This document shows positions 1 through 9,704 of a stretch of DNA of 64,000 nt, one piece after another. A model generated the notes under the pieces. That model did not search any database. It was not told the DNA's origin and worked only from the letters and a program-made list of their open reading frames with translations. The stretch's first letter is position 1. Each line of letters starts with the position of its first letter. A program made the position numbers and the translations under genes. Origin of the DNA: Streptomyces sp. JJ36 (GTDB lineage Bacteria; Actinomycetota; Actinomycetes; Streptomycetales; Streptomycetaceae); NCBI RefSeq assembly GCF_021696945.1, contig NZ_JACYHE010000027.1:1-64000 (forward strand). The letters are read 5' to 3'.

Positions 1-45
1 ACTTTTGGCACGCTGTTGAGTTCTCAAGGAACGGACGCTGCCATC
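1..45 (-). ncRNA. rRNA operon leader segment (box A-like), partial
   Basis: Read on the minus strand, this end of the window contains CCTTGAGAACTCAACAGCGT followed by GCCAAAAGT. This is the conserved leader element found just upstream of 16S rRNA in Streptomyces, and in mycobacteria as the CTTGAGAACTCAATAGTG leader/box A segment. It is used for antitermination and processing of the rRNA precursor. The same element can also occur in the 16S-23S spacer. Here the sequence upstream of it is promoter-like and then a protein gene, so the leader is the better reading. The 16S gene itself would lie to the left, outside the window. Confidence 0.7.
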
Positions 46-230
46 GGAACCCCTCACAGGATTCCTCCGGGCGCTTCCCTTCGGTGATTCCGACTCTATC
101 AGACGAAAATCATCTGAAAGTCCGGGTGGCTTCTCCGTGACGCGTCCGCAGAGGGACATCGTCTCGAGTGAAGCCCATGTGATTCTCACGGTTGCTCCCG
201 CGGCAGGTACGCCTCCAGGGCAACTGTTAA

Positions 231-259
231 AATCTACCTCCACGGGCTCCCTGTGTCAA
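231..259 (-). promoter_or_regulatory. Near-consensus promoter, probably rRNA operon P1
   Basis: On the minus strand TTGACA (259-254) is followed after exactly 17 bases by TAGATT (236-231). That is close to the housekeeping sigma HrdB consensus, which is unusual in such GC-rich DNA. It points leftwards into the rRNA leader at 1-45, starting near base 224, and lies about 55 bases beyond the SpoIIM-like stop codon. A second possible -10 element, TAGAGT, sits at 98-93 without a good -35. Streptomyces rRNA operons commonly have several promoters. Apart from these signals, bases 46-313 hold nothing coding that I can recognise. Confidence 0.6.
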
Positions 260-313
260 CAGGTTCCCCCGCGGCGTTGAGGACACTAGCAGGTCGCCCC
301 GCCCGAACGCACA

Positions 314-1321
314 TCACGCGGCCGTGGGCAGAGTCGCCTCCCGGTCCGCCTCCTCGACGTCGCCGGTCTCGCCCGCCCGGGCTGCTCGCCGGCCCACCCC
401 GTACACGTAGGCCAGGAACGCCAGCTCGGCGGCGACACCGATGGCGATACGGGCCCAGGTCGGCAGGCCGGAGGGCGTCACGAAGCCCTCGATGGCGCCG
501 GACACGAAGAGGACGGCCGCGAGGCCCAGTGCCATCCCCAGCGCCGCTCTCCCCTCCTCCGCGAGGGCCGTACGGCGGCTGCGGTGCCCCGGGTCGATCA
601 CCGTCCAGCCCAGGCGCAGCCCGGTGCCGGCGGCGACGAACACCGCCGTCAGCTCCAGCAGGCCGTGCGGGAGGATCAGCCCGAGGAACGTGTCCAGGCG
701 TCCGGCGGAACCCATCAGGCCGATGCCGATGCCGAGGTTGAGCATGTTCTGGAAGAGCACCCAGAGGACCGGGATGCCGAGCAGCGCGCCGAAGACCAGG
801 CAGATGACCGCGGCGCGGGCGTTGTTCGTCCACACCTGGGCGGCGAAGGAGGTGGCGGGATGGCTGGAGTAGTACGTCTCGTACCGGCCTCCGGGGCGCG
901 TCATCTCCCGGAGCTGCTCGGGGGCGGCGATGGCCGCCTGCACCTCGGGGTGCGTGCCGATCCACCAGCCGATCAGCGCGGCCACGACGACGGAGAGCAG
1001 CGCGGTGGGCACCCACCAGTGGCGGGTGCGGTAGAGGGCGGCCGGAAAGCCGGCGGCGAAGAACCGGACGACGTCCCGCCAGGTGGCCCGGCGCGGACCG
1101 GTCACGGCGTTCCGCGCCCGCGCCACCAGGCTGGTGAGCCGGCCGGTGAGCGCGGGGTCCGGGGCGCTGGAGCGGACCTGCGAGAGATGGGTGGCGGTGC
1201 GCTGGTAGAGGGCGACGAGCTCGTCCGCCTCCGCTCCGGTCAGGCGCCGCCGGCGGCGCACCAGCGAGTCGAGGCGGTCCCATTCCGCGCGGTGTGCGGC
1301 CACGAAGACGTCGAGGTCCAT
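314..1321 (-). CDS. Stage II sporulation protein M-like membrane protein (DUF95)
   Basis: This 335-residue integral membrane protein belongs to the SpoIIM/DUF95 family. An N-terminal soluble helical part (residues 1-90) is followed by about five hydrophobic segments. The family-typical LPHGLLELTAVFVAAG stretch lies near residue 240. In Bacillus SpoIIM takes part in engulfment-site peptidoglycan hydrolysis with SpoIID and SpoIIP. Actinobacterial homologues are found in species without endospores, usually next to an RDD protein as here, and their role is not established. It is divergent from the RDD gene across an 89-bp gap. The family call is firm and the function is open. Confidence 0.85.
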   Translation of the reverse strand: MDLDVFVAAHRAEWDRLDSLVRRRRRLTGAEADELVALYQRTATHLSQVRSSAPDPALTGRLTSLVARARNAVTGPRRATWRDVVRFFAAGFPAALYRTRHWWVPTALLSVVVAALIGWWIGTHPEVQAAIAAPEQLREMTRPGGRYETYYSSHPATSFAAQVWTNNARAAVICLVFGALLGIPVLWVLFQNMLNLGIGIGLMGSAGRLDTFLGLILPHGLLELTAVFVAAGTGLRLGWTVIDPGHRSRRTALAEEGRAALGMALGLAAVLFVSGAIEGFVTPSGLPTWARIAIGVAAELAFLAYVYGVGRRAARAGETGDVEEADREATLPTAA

Positions 1322-1410
1322 GGGAAGAGCTTGGCAGACGGGCCGCGACGGACGGCAGACTGTTCGAACAGGGCAAGCGGGTACGGCACGGCGAGAAGGG
1401 ACTCCGTACG

Positions 1411-2634
1411 GTGAGCGAACTGGTGACCGGTGATGCGGTGGTCCTCGGCCTGCGGCCCGCGCGGCTGCCCAGCCGGGCCCTCGCCGTCTTCGTCGACCTC
1501 CTCCTCTACTGGTCGGCCTTCCTTCTGCTCTCCCTCGGCCTGGTCTCGGCCACCGCCTCGCTGGACGCGGCGGCGATGGCCGCCGTTCAGGTGGCGCTGC
1601 TCCTGCTGGTGCTCGTGGGGGTGCCGATCGCGGTCGAGACGCTCAGCAACGGGCGGTCGGTCGGCAAGGCGATGAGCGGGCTGCGCGTGGTGCGGGCGGA
1701 CGGCGGGCCGATCCGCTTCCGGCACGCCCTGGTGCGCCAGGCGATAGGCGTCGTGGAGATCCAGCTCTCGTTCGGGGTCATAGCCTGCACCGCGTCGCTC
1801 GTCTCCGCACGGGGGCGCCGGGTCGGCGACGTGTTCGCGGGGACGCTGGTGATACGGGAGCGGGTGCCCGCGCAGCGCGGCACACGGGTGCCGTCGCCTC
1901 CGCCCTGGCTGGCGGGGCAGTTCGCGGAGCTGGACCTGTCGCGGGTGCCGGAGCCGCTCTGGCTCGCGGTGCGGCAGTACCTCATGCGGTCGGGGCAGTT
2001 GGACGAGGGGGTGAGCCTCTCGATGGCGCAGCGGCTGGCCGCGGACGTGGCCGAGCGCACCGGAGCGCCGATGCCGCCGGGCATGCCTCCGGGTGTCTAC
2101 CTGGCGGGGGTCGTGGCCGAGCGGCAGGCGCGCGAGGCGAGGCGGGCGTTCGGTCCGCCGGGAGCGGCGCCGGGTACGGCACCGGGGGCGCCGGGAGCAC
2201 CGGTGGGGCAGCCGGCCGACCGGCCGGCGCCGCCGGGGATGCCCGGCGCGGAGGCGCCCGCCGGGGCCGGGCCGCGCAGCGCGGGGTCGCCGGGGTGGTA
2301 CGGGCCGGGAGGCGCCACGGGAGCCCCGGGCCGGACGGTCACGCCTGGCCCCGCGACGCCCCCGGCCGGAGCGCCCGGGTGGCACACACCGGAAGACACC
2401 GGGACCGCGAGTGCGGGCCCACCGCGGTGGCCGGCCCCCGGGAACGCCATGCCGGCACCGGCTACCGGCGCCCCGGCCGGAGCGCCCGGGTGGCACACGC
2501 CCGCTGGCACCGGGGCGACGGGGACGGGCACGCCCGGCCGGCAGTCCGCCGGGGGCGGTGCGTCCGCCCCGCAGGAGGCGCCGCGGGAGGAGCCTGCGGA
2601 GCGGCCGCGTACGGGGTTCGTGCCGCCGGCCTGA
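1411..2634 (+). CDS. RDD family membrane protein with proline/glycine-rich tail
   Basis: The 407-residue protein carries an RDD domain (about residues 15-150) with two to three membrane segments, an Arg and an Asp in the first segment (R22, D29), and the conserved SNGRSVGKAMSGLRVV loop. From about residue 240 the tail is a low-complexity Pro/Gly/Ala region with partial repeats of APAGAPGWHTP, probably disordered and cytoplasmic. RDD proteins are linked to ion or osmolyte transport in some bacteria, but the role here is unknown. GTG 1411 is chosen because the product then begins just before the conserved region; an open frame extends upstream to 1294. Confidence 0.85.
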   Translation: MSELVTGDAVVLGLRPARLPSRALAVFVDLLLYWSAFLLLSLGLVSATASLDAAAMAAVQVALLLLVLVGVPIAVETLSNGRSVGKAMSGLRVVRADGGPIRFRHALVRQAIGVVEIQLSFGVIACTASLVSARGRRVGDVFAGTLVIRERVPAQRGTRVPSPPPWLAGQFAELDLSRVPEPLWLAVRQYLMRSGQLDEGVSLSMAQRLAADVAERTGAPMPPGMPPGVYLAGVVAERQAREARRAFGPPGAAPGTAPGAPGAPVGQPADRPAPPGMPGAEAPAGAGPRSAGSPGWYGPGGATGAPGRTVTPGPATPPAGAPGWHTPEDTGTASAGPPRWPAPGNAMPAPATGAPAGAPGWHTPAGTGATGTGTPGRQSAGGGASAPQEAPREEPAERPRTGFVPPA

Positions 2635-2658
2635 GCAGGGGTGCAGGACGACGTCCCG

Positions 2659-2680
2659 CGGGCCCGCACCGCCGGGCCCG
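2659..2680. terminator. Bidirectional hairpin between convergent genes
   Basis: CGGGCCC (2659-2665) pairs with GGGCCCG (2674-2680) around an 8-base loop, between the stop codons of the rightward RDD gene and the leftward small conserved gene. A second GC hairpin (GGCGCC at 2712-2717 with 2724-2729) follows. Streptomyces terminators often lack a U tract. Confidence 0.45.
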
Positions 2681-2731
2681 TGGCGCACCGGGCGGCGCTC
2701 ACGGATGCGGGGGCGCCGGCCCCGGCGCCGG

Positions 2732-3349
2732 TCAGTCCGGGAAGGCCGAGGGCGGCGACTCGAGGTCCTCCAGCTCGATCCCCGGGGCGGCGAGCACCAC
2801 GTCCCCGGCGAGGTGCACGGAGTGTTCCTCCCCGGTCTCCAGGTCGCCGACCCGGTAGTGCTCCACGGTCAGCGGGCCGCTGTCGGTGGCGTGTGCTTCG
2901 GTGGAGTCCAGCGCCCAGGACTGGTCGAGCGTGCGGGGAGCGAGGACGGGCGGTGTGAAGGCGACGAGGCGGGTGCGGACGGGCGGTCCGCCGGTGGCGG
3001 GGCGCAGCAGCCGGGCGGTGGCCACGAGGAAGGCCGGTGAGGCCCCGGTGAAGGAGTGCGCGGCGGCTTGGCCTTCCTGGGCGTGCTCCCCGGAGGGGTC
3101 GGTACGGACCCAGGTGACGCCGTCGAGGGTGGCGCCGCGGACCCGCCAGCTCCCGGCGTGCAGCTCCAGGCGTACAGGCCGGCCGAGGGCGTCCACGGTG
3201 AGGTCGACGGAGCCGGCGTGCTCGCCGGAGGGGGAGGTGAGCTGTGCGACGTAGCGCCAGCCGGTGGGTCCGGTGGCGCACTGGAAGTGTTCCTCGCCGA
3301 GCGGAGTGTGGTCGTACGGGTCGTGGAGCGCGTAGCGGCCGCGGGGCAT
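2732..3349 (-). CDS. Conserved hypothetical protein (~205 aa)
   Basis: I do not recognise a named family. The start at ATG 3349 (MPRGRYALHDPYDHTP) gives 205 residues. The upstream open extension to 3496 is His/Pro/Arg-rich low complexity and is probably not translated. The protein is soluble, without signal peptide or membrane segment, and reads as a mostly beta protein with many Trp, Thr and Val residues. It lies downstream of the S-adenosylhomocysteine hydrolase on the same strand, but a strong hairpin separates the two, so co-transcription is doubtful. Function unknown. Confidence 0.65.
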   Translation of the reverse strand: MPRGRYALHDPYDHTPLGEEHFQCATGPTGWRYVAQLTSPSGEHAGSVDLTVDALGRPVRLELHAGSWRVRGATLDGVTWVRTDPSGEHAQEGQAAAHSFTGASPAFLVATARLLRPATGGPPVRTRLVAFTPPVLAPRTLDQSWALDSTEAHATDSGPLTVEHYRVGDLETGEEHSVHLAGDVVLAAPGIELEDLESPPSAFPD

Positions 3350-3514
3350 CGGGGGTGACTCCGGGTCCTGTGGTGCCGGTGGGGGCCAGTGGTACCGGTG
3401 GGGGTGCCGGTGGTGCCCATGGTGCCGGTCGTTCCCGCGGCGGCCCGTGCCGGCCCCCGACGGCCCCTGACGGCGGGGGCGCGGGTGGCGCGGCACGTTC
3501 CGGGGCCGGGCACG

Positions 3515-3548
3515 CCGCAGGCCCCCGCCCGGGGGCGGGGGCCTGCGG
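3515..3548 (-). terminator. Strong terminator hairpin after ahcY
   Basis: A 16-bp GC stem: CCGCAGGCCCCCGCCC (3515-3530) pairs with its complement at 3533-3548 around a two-base apex. It begins about 40 bases beyond the ahcY stop codon on the minus strand. The neighbouring stretch 3370-3430 is GTGCCGGTG-rich low-complexity sequence. Confidence 0.7.
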
Positions 3549-3586
3549 GACTGCTGCCTGCCGGACCGGGTGGGCCGGCGGGGGCC

Positions 3587-5482
<1,896 letters not shown>

Positions 5483-6451
5483 CTACTCCTTCCCGGGAGG
5501 CTCCGTACCGTCCCCGGGAGTGCCGCCCGCCGGCTGCGCACCGGGCCGGTAGACGTCCGGCTCGAGGTAGATGACGCGGGCGATCGGCACCGCCTCGCGC
5601 ACCCGGTTCTCCGCCGCGTCGATGGCCTCGGCGACCTGTGCCGCCGTGTCCTCGTGCCGTACCGCCACCTTCGCCGCGACCAGCAGCTCCTCGGGCCCGA
5701 GGTGGAGGGTCCGCATGTGGATGAGGCGGGTGACGGTCTCGCCGTCCACCAGCGCCTTCCGGATCGCGGCGACCTGCGAGGCGTCCGCGGCCTCGCCCAG
5801 CAGCAGCGACTTGGTCTCCGCGGCCAGCACCAGGGCGATCAGCACGAGCAGCACGCCGATGCAGACGGTGCCGATGCCGTCCCAGACGCCGTCGCCGGTG
5901 GCCAGCGCCGTCAGCACGCCGCCCAGCGCCAGGATCAGGCCGACCAGGGCGCCCAGGTCCTCCAGCAGCACGACCGGAAGCTCGGGCGCCTTCGCCCGGC
6001 GCACGAACTGCGTCCAGGACAGGGAGCCACGGACCTCGTTGGACTCCTTGATGGCCGTGCGGAAGGAGAAGGTCTCGGCGATGATCGCGAAGACCAGCAC
6101 GCCGACCGGCCAGTACCAGTGCTCGATCTCGTGCGGGTGTTTGATCTTCTCGTAGCCCTCGTAGAGCGCGAAGACGCCGCCGACCGCGAAGAGGACGACG
6201 GAGACGAGGAAGCTGTAGATGTAGCGTTCCCGCCCGTAGCCGAAGGGGTGTTCCTCGCTGGCGGCCTTCTTCGCCTTCCTGCCGCCGACCAGCAGCAGCG
6301 CCTGGTTGCCGGAGTCGGCGACCGAGTGGACGCCCTCGGCGAGCATCGACGAGGAGCCGCTGAAGGCGAAGGCCACGAACTTGGCCGCCGCGATGGACAG
6401 GTTCGCGCCCAGTGCGGCGACGATCGCCTTCGTTCCGCCTGATGCACTCAT
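5483..6451 (-). CDS. Cation diffusion facilitator family transporter
   Basis: The 322-residue membrane protein is a CDF-type divalent metal exporter. Six hydrophobic segments span about residues 8-205. The metal-site motif HSVADSGNQ in helix II supplies a His and an Asp, followed by HPFGYGRERY after helix II. The rest is a soluble cytoplasmic domain of about 90 residues. The substrate (zinc, iron, manganese or cobalt) cannot be told from the sequence. It lies downstream of manA on the same strand with a 105-base gap. No metal regulator gene is adjacent. Confidence 0.9.
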   Translation of the reverse strand: MSASGGTKAIVAALGANLSIAAAKFVAFAFSGSSSMLAEGVHSVADSGNQALLLVGGRKAKKAASEEHPFGYGRERYIYSFLVSVVLFAVGGVFALYEGYEKIKHPHEIEHWYWPVGVLVFAIIAETFSFRTAIKESNEVRGSLSWTQFVRRAKAPELPVVLLEDLGALVGLILALGGVLTALATGDGVWDGIGTVCIGVLLVLIALVLAAETKSLLLGEAADASQVAAIRKALVDGETVTRLIHMRTLHLGPEELLVAAKVAVRHEDTAAQVAEAIDAAENRVREAVPIARVIYLEPDVYRPGAQPAGGTPGDGTEPPGKE

Positions 6452-6556
6452 GTGCGGGGGTGTCCCTTTCTCCGTGGGCAGAGCGGCCGTGGGTCGGCAG
6501 GGCGCAGGGCCCCGGGGGCTCCCCGGGTGCCGGGCGCCGCCGGACCGGCCGCCTCG

Positions 6557-7759
6557 TCAGGCGGCCACCGTGGCGCGGAAGATCGTACCTTCGCCCGCGA
6601 GCCGGAGCTCCCTGCCCGCCGGTACGAACGCGGAGCGGCCGCGTTCCAGGCGGAGTTCGCTGCCGTCCCCGGCGTCCCGGAGCAGGATGCCGCCGGCGGT
6701 GCAGAGCAGGATCTGGGCCGGTCCGGCCCGCAGTGTGTGCGGTGCGCCGCCCGGCGCGAGGACGTAGCGGGAGAGCCGGAACTCGTCCACCGGCGTCGCG
6801 TAGACCTCCTCGCCGTCCGGTTCGGCCTCCGGGTCGAGAACGGCCGGTTCGCTCGCCTCGAAGCGGACCACGCGCAGCAGCTCCGGCACGTCGACGTGCT
6901 TGGGGGTGAGGCCGCAGCGCAGCACGTTGTCGGAGTTGGCCATCAACTCGACGCCGAGCCCCTCCAGATAGGCGTGCGGCACGCCCGCGCCGAGGTAGAG
7001 GGCCTCGCCGGGCCGGAGGCGCACGTGGTGGAGGAGCATCGCGGCGAGCACCCCCGGGTCGCCGGGGTGGTGCCGGGCGATGCCGGCGTACGCGGCGTGG
7101 TCGGCGGCGTGCGGACCGCCGGCCGCCGCGAGCCGTTCCGCGGCCGCGGCGGCCCGGTGCACGGTGTCGGCGATCTCCGCGCGGTCGGCGGAGAGTACCG
7201 CGGTGAGCACCTCGCGCAGCGCCTCGCTCTCCGGGCTGGCGTGCAGGATGTCCACGTACGGCTTCAGCGTGTCCACGTCCAGCTCGGACAGGAGCGCCGC
7301 GGACTGCTCCGCCCGGCGGAAGCCGCACAGGCCCTCGAAGGGCGTGAGGGCGGCCAGCAGTTCGGGTTTGTGATGGGTGTCCTTGTAGTTCCGGTGCGGG
7401 GCGCCGGCGGGGACGCCGCGGGCCTCCTCCTCGGCGAAGCCCTGCTCGGCCCGGGCCCGGTCGGGGTGGACCTGGAGAGAGAGCGGCGCGGCGGCGGCCA
7501 GCACCTTGAACAGGAACGGCAGCCGCGGCCCGAAGGCCCGTACCGCGGCGGCACCCAGCTCGCCCTCCGGGTCGGCGGCGATCACCTCGGAGAGCGGGAC
7601 CGGCCCGGTGCCGCGGTCGATCCGCGAGGGCGCTCCGGGGTGGGCGCCCATCCAGAGCTCGGCCTGCGGTTCGCCGGTGGGCGGAACGCCCAGCAGCTCC
7701 GGGATCGCGGTCGGCGAGCCCCAGGCGTAGGGGCGCACGGAGTTCTCGAGGCGGTCCAT
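6557..7759 (-). CDS. manA: Mannose-6-phosphate isomerase, class I
   Basis: The 400-residue zinc enzyme interconverts fructose-6-phosphate and mannose-6-phosphate. The N-terminus MDRLENSVRPYAWGS is typical. Zinc ligands are seen in SLQVHPD and in the His of VPHAYLEGLGVELMANSDN, followed by the family stretch NVLRCGLTPKHVD. Length fits the family. It lies 47 bases downstream of the SIS-domain gene. With the phosphomannomutase and the nucleotidyltransferase elsewhere in the window it supplies mannose-1-phosphate and GDP-mannose for glycan and protein mannosylation. Confidence 0.95.
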   Translation of the reverse strand: MDRLENSVRPYAWGSPTAIPELLGVPPTGEPQAELWMGAHPGAPSRIDRGTGPVPLSEVIAADPEGELGAAAVRAFGPRLPFLFKVLAAAAPLSLQVHPDRARAEQGFAEEEARGVPAGAPHRNYKDTHHKPELLAALTPFEGLCGFRRAEQSAALLSELDVDTLKPYVDILHASPESEALREVLTAVLSADRAEIADTVHRAAAAAERLAAAGGPHAADHAAYAGIARHHPGDPGVLAAMLLHHVRLRPGEALYLGAGVPHAYLEGLGVELMANSDNVLRCGLTPKHVDVPELLRVVRFEASEPAVLDPEAEPDGEEVYATPVDEFRLSRYVLAPGGAPHTLRAGPAQILLCTAGGILLRDAGDGSELRLERGRSAFVPAGRELRLAGEGTIFRATVAA

Positions 7760-7806
7760 GAGGTGTGCCTGTTCCTGACTGTGCGGGAGGGACGGTCGGA
7801 TCGGGC

Positions 7807-9072
7807 TCAGGATGGGCGGGTGAGGGCGAGCGTGAGGTAAACGGAGGCGAAATCCCCGGTGGCGATCAGCTCCGCCGCGGCCTCCAGGGGGCCGCTGCCC
7901 TCGTCGGGCTCCAGCTCGCTCAGCGGCGTGTCGTGCTCGTACGTCAGGTCACGGGCGGCGACGGCCGCCGACTCGGCACCCGGGGGGCCCTCGCGCAGCA
8001 GCACCACCCGGGTGTGCAGCGCCTCCGGCTCCTCGACCCGGTCCCGGAAGAAGTCGTCGTCCGCTCCGCCGCCGGTGAACGCGTCGGCCAGCAGGGGACC
8101 GTGCGCGATCAGGGCCTCGGGGAGCCGGGCCGGGAGCGCGGGACGCCCGGCCAGCGCCGCGAGCGTGGTGGCCCAGTGGCGGGCGGCGGCGCCCGCGACC
8201 GCGCCCTCGCTCCACAGCAGGGGCAGCGCGCCCGAGAGCTCGGTGGCGAGGTTCTTGCCCGGGTTGCTGTAGGTGTCGATCGCCGGGCCGCAGCGCTCCG
8301 CGACCCGGTCCAGCCGGTCCGCGAGCGCCTCCAGGGAGCGCTGCGGGGCCTCCACCACGCCGAGGCGGTCGGTGAGCGCCAGCAGCGGGGCGAGCAGGGC
8401 CCACAGCGTGCCGGGAACGGCGGCGGGCGTCGGCCCCTCGGGCGGTGCCGGGGGCACCGTGCCGACCGGGACCGCGGCCACCGGGCCGTCCTGGCGGGCG
8501 TCCGCCCCGGCCTCGCCGGGGGCGGCCTCGGCCGGGGCCGGCGGTGCGGACACGTCGTCGGCCGTCGAGGTGGCGTACGGACCGGGGGCCATCGGCACCG
8601 AGAGCCCGTGGGTCTCCCCCACCGTCTCGGTCAGCGGGCTGCGGTCCGGGGCGACCGCCACGACGGTGCAGCCGCGGCGGTAGGCCTGCTCCACCAGCGC
8701 GGTCAGGCCGGGCTCGTCCCCGCCGGCGGTGACGAGCAGCAGCAGGTCCAGCGGCCCGGCCCAGCCGGGCAGCGCCCAGCGCAGCGCGGCGGGCACCGCG
8801 AGGGCGCCCGTGGGCCGGAGCAGGCTGACCGGAAGGCCGCCGTTGCAGAAGGCGCCCAGCAGGTCGGCGACGCACCCGGCCACCGGGCCGTACCCCGCGA
8901 CCAGCACCGACCGCGGCCGCCCGTCGGGACGCAGCTCCGCGAGGCCGGACTCCCGGGCGAGCCGTACGGCCGTACGGACGCGGGAGCCGGACTCGGCGGC
9001 CCCCCGCAGCAGGCCGCCCACATCGGCGCGGGCCAGTGCCTCCGGTGCGTCGAGCAGTGACTCGTCGAGCAT
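7807..9072 (-). CDS. SIS-domain phosphosugar isomerase-like protein
   Basis: The 421-residue cytosolic protein resembles the actinobacterial SIS-domain proteins encoded beside manA. These are related to bifunctional phosphoglucose/phosphomannose isomerases. The N-terminal half has the SIS-type stretch RSVLVAGYGPVAGCVADLLG (about residues 54-73) and a second strand LDLLLLVTAGGDEPG. The C-terminal half resembles the isomerase C-terminal domain. Residues around 185-230 form an Ala/Pro-rich linker. Catalytic competence is uncertain. It probably forms a unit with the Trm112-like gene upstream and manA downstream. Confidence 0.75.
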   Translation of the reverse strand: MLDESLLDAPEALARADVGGLLRGAAESGSRVRTAVRLARESGLAELRPDGRPRSVLVAGYGPVAGCVADLLGAFCNGGLPVSLLRPTGALAVPAALRWALPGWAGPLDLLLLVTAGGDEPGLTALVEQAYRRGCTVVAVAPDRSPLTETVGETHGLSVPMAPGPYATSTADDVSAPPAPAEAAPGEAGADARQDGPVAAVPVGTVPPAPPEGPTPAAVPGTLWALLAPLLALTDRLGVVEAPQRSLEALADRLDRVAERCGPAIDTYSNPGKNLATELSGALPLLWSEGAVAGAAARHWATTLAALAGRPALPARLPEALIAHGPLLADAFTGGGADDDFFRDRVEEPEALHTRVVLLREGPPGAESAAVAARDLTYEHDTPLSELEPDEGSGPLEAAAELIATGDFASVYLTLALTRPS

Positions 9073-9104
9073 CGTGCGGGAGCCTCCCGGTCGTACGACG
9101 TGGT

Positions 9105-9150
9105 CGGTGGGTGCCCGGGGTCAGGGTGACCGGTGGGTGCCCGGGTCAGG
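9105..9150. repeat. Imperfect 20-bp direct repeat spanning the Trm112-like stop codon
   Basis: CGGTGGGTGCCCGGG-(G)-TCAGG occurs at 9105-9125 and again, one base shorter, at 9131-9150. The second copy contains the stop codon of the Trm112-like gene (complement of TCA at 9146-9148). It looks like a local tandem duplication. Confidence 0.5.
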
Positions 9151-9370
9151 CGGGGCGGCGGGCCTCGTCGACGAGCAGCACCGGGATGCCGTCCCGGACG
9201 GGGTACGCCAGGCCGCAGCCCTCGCCGGTGCAGACGAGTTCCGTGACGTCGGCCTGGTCGCCGCCCGGCGCCTCCCCGGCCGCGGCACCCTCGGCGTCCT
9301 GCCGCTCGTGCAGCGGGGCGTGGCACGCCGGGCAGGCGAGGATCTCCAGGAGGCCGGCTTCGAGCGGCAT
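9146..9370 (-). CDS. Trm112-like small zinc-ribbon protein
   Basis: The 74-residue protein starts at ATG 9370 (MPLEAGLLEILACPACH). It has the Trm112 pattern: CPAC near the N-terminus, a second Cys pair in CTGEGC, and the hallmark end GLAYPVRDGIPVLLVDEAR. In eukaryotes Trm112 activates methyltransferases; bacterial versions are common but poorly understood. The family size is 60-75 residues, so the longer open frame to 9664 is not needed. It lies between the manB-like gene and the SIS gene on the same strand. Confidence 0.9.
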   Translation of the reverse strand: MPLEAGLLEILACPACHAPLHERQDAEGAAAGEAPGGDQADVTELVCTGEGCGLAYPVRDGIPVLLVDEARRPA

Positions 9371-9704
9371 GGGCGTTCCCTTTCTCACGGGCTCGGCTGT
9401 GGGCCCAGCGTACCGCCGTGACGACGGCCGCACCGGCACGGGCGCCGCAGGCCGCTGCGCGATGCGGCTCGGCTGGGGCGTTCCCGCGCGCGTACCGCCG
9501 GCACCGGGCCCGGCCCCGCACGACCGGCAGGTCCCGGCGCACGGCCGGGGGCTCCGCGCCGGGCCGCCGGCGGGCCGTGGCCGGCACCCGCAGGCAGCCC
9601 GCCGCGCAGCCCGTCCCGGGCACGGCGGGACGTACCGGAGGTCTCCCCCAGCGCGCCACGGCACGCCGGCAGGCCGGACCGCGTGGGCGGGTGGGCCCGG
9701 GGGG
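9371..9704. other. Intergenic region upstream of the Trm112-like gene
   Basis: These 334 bases between the phosphomannomutase stop codon and the Trm112-like start are very GC-rich, with no conserved open frame. They probably hold the promoter for the leftward Trm112-SIS-manA unit (AAAGGGAA precedes the start). I see no other clear signal. Confidence 0.45.
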
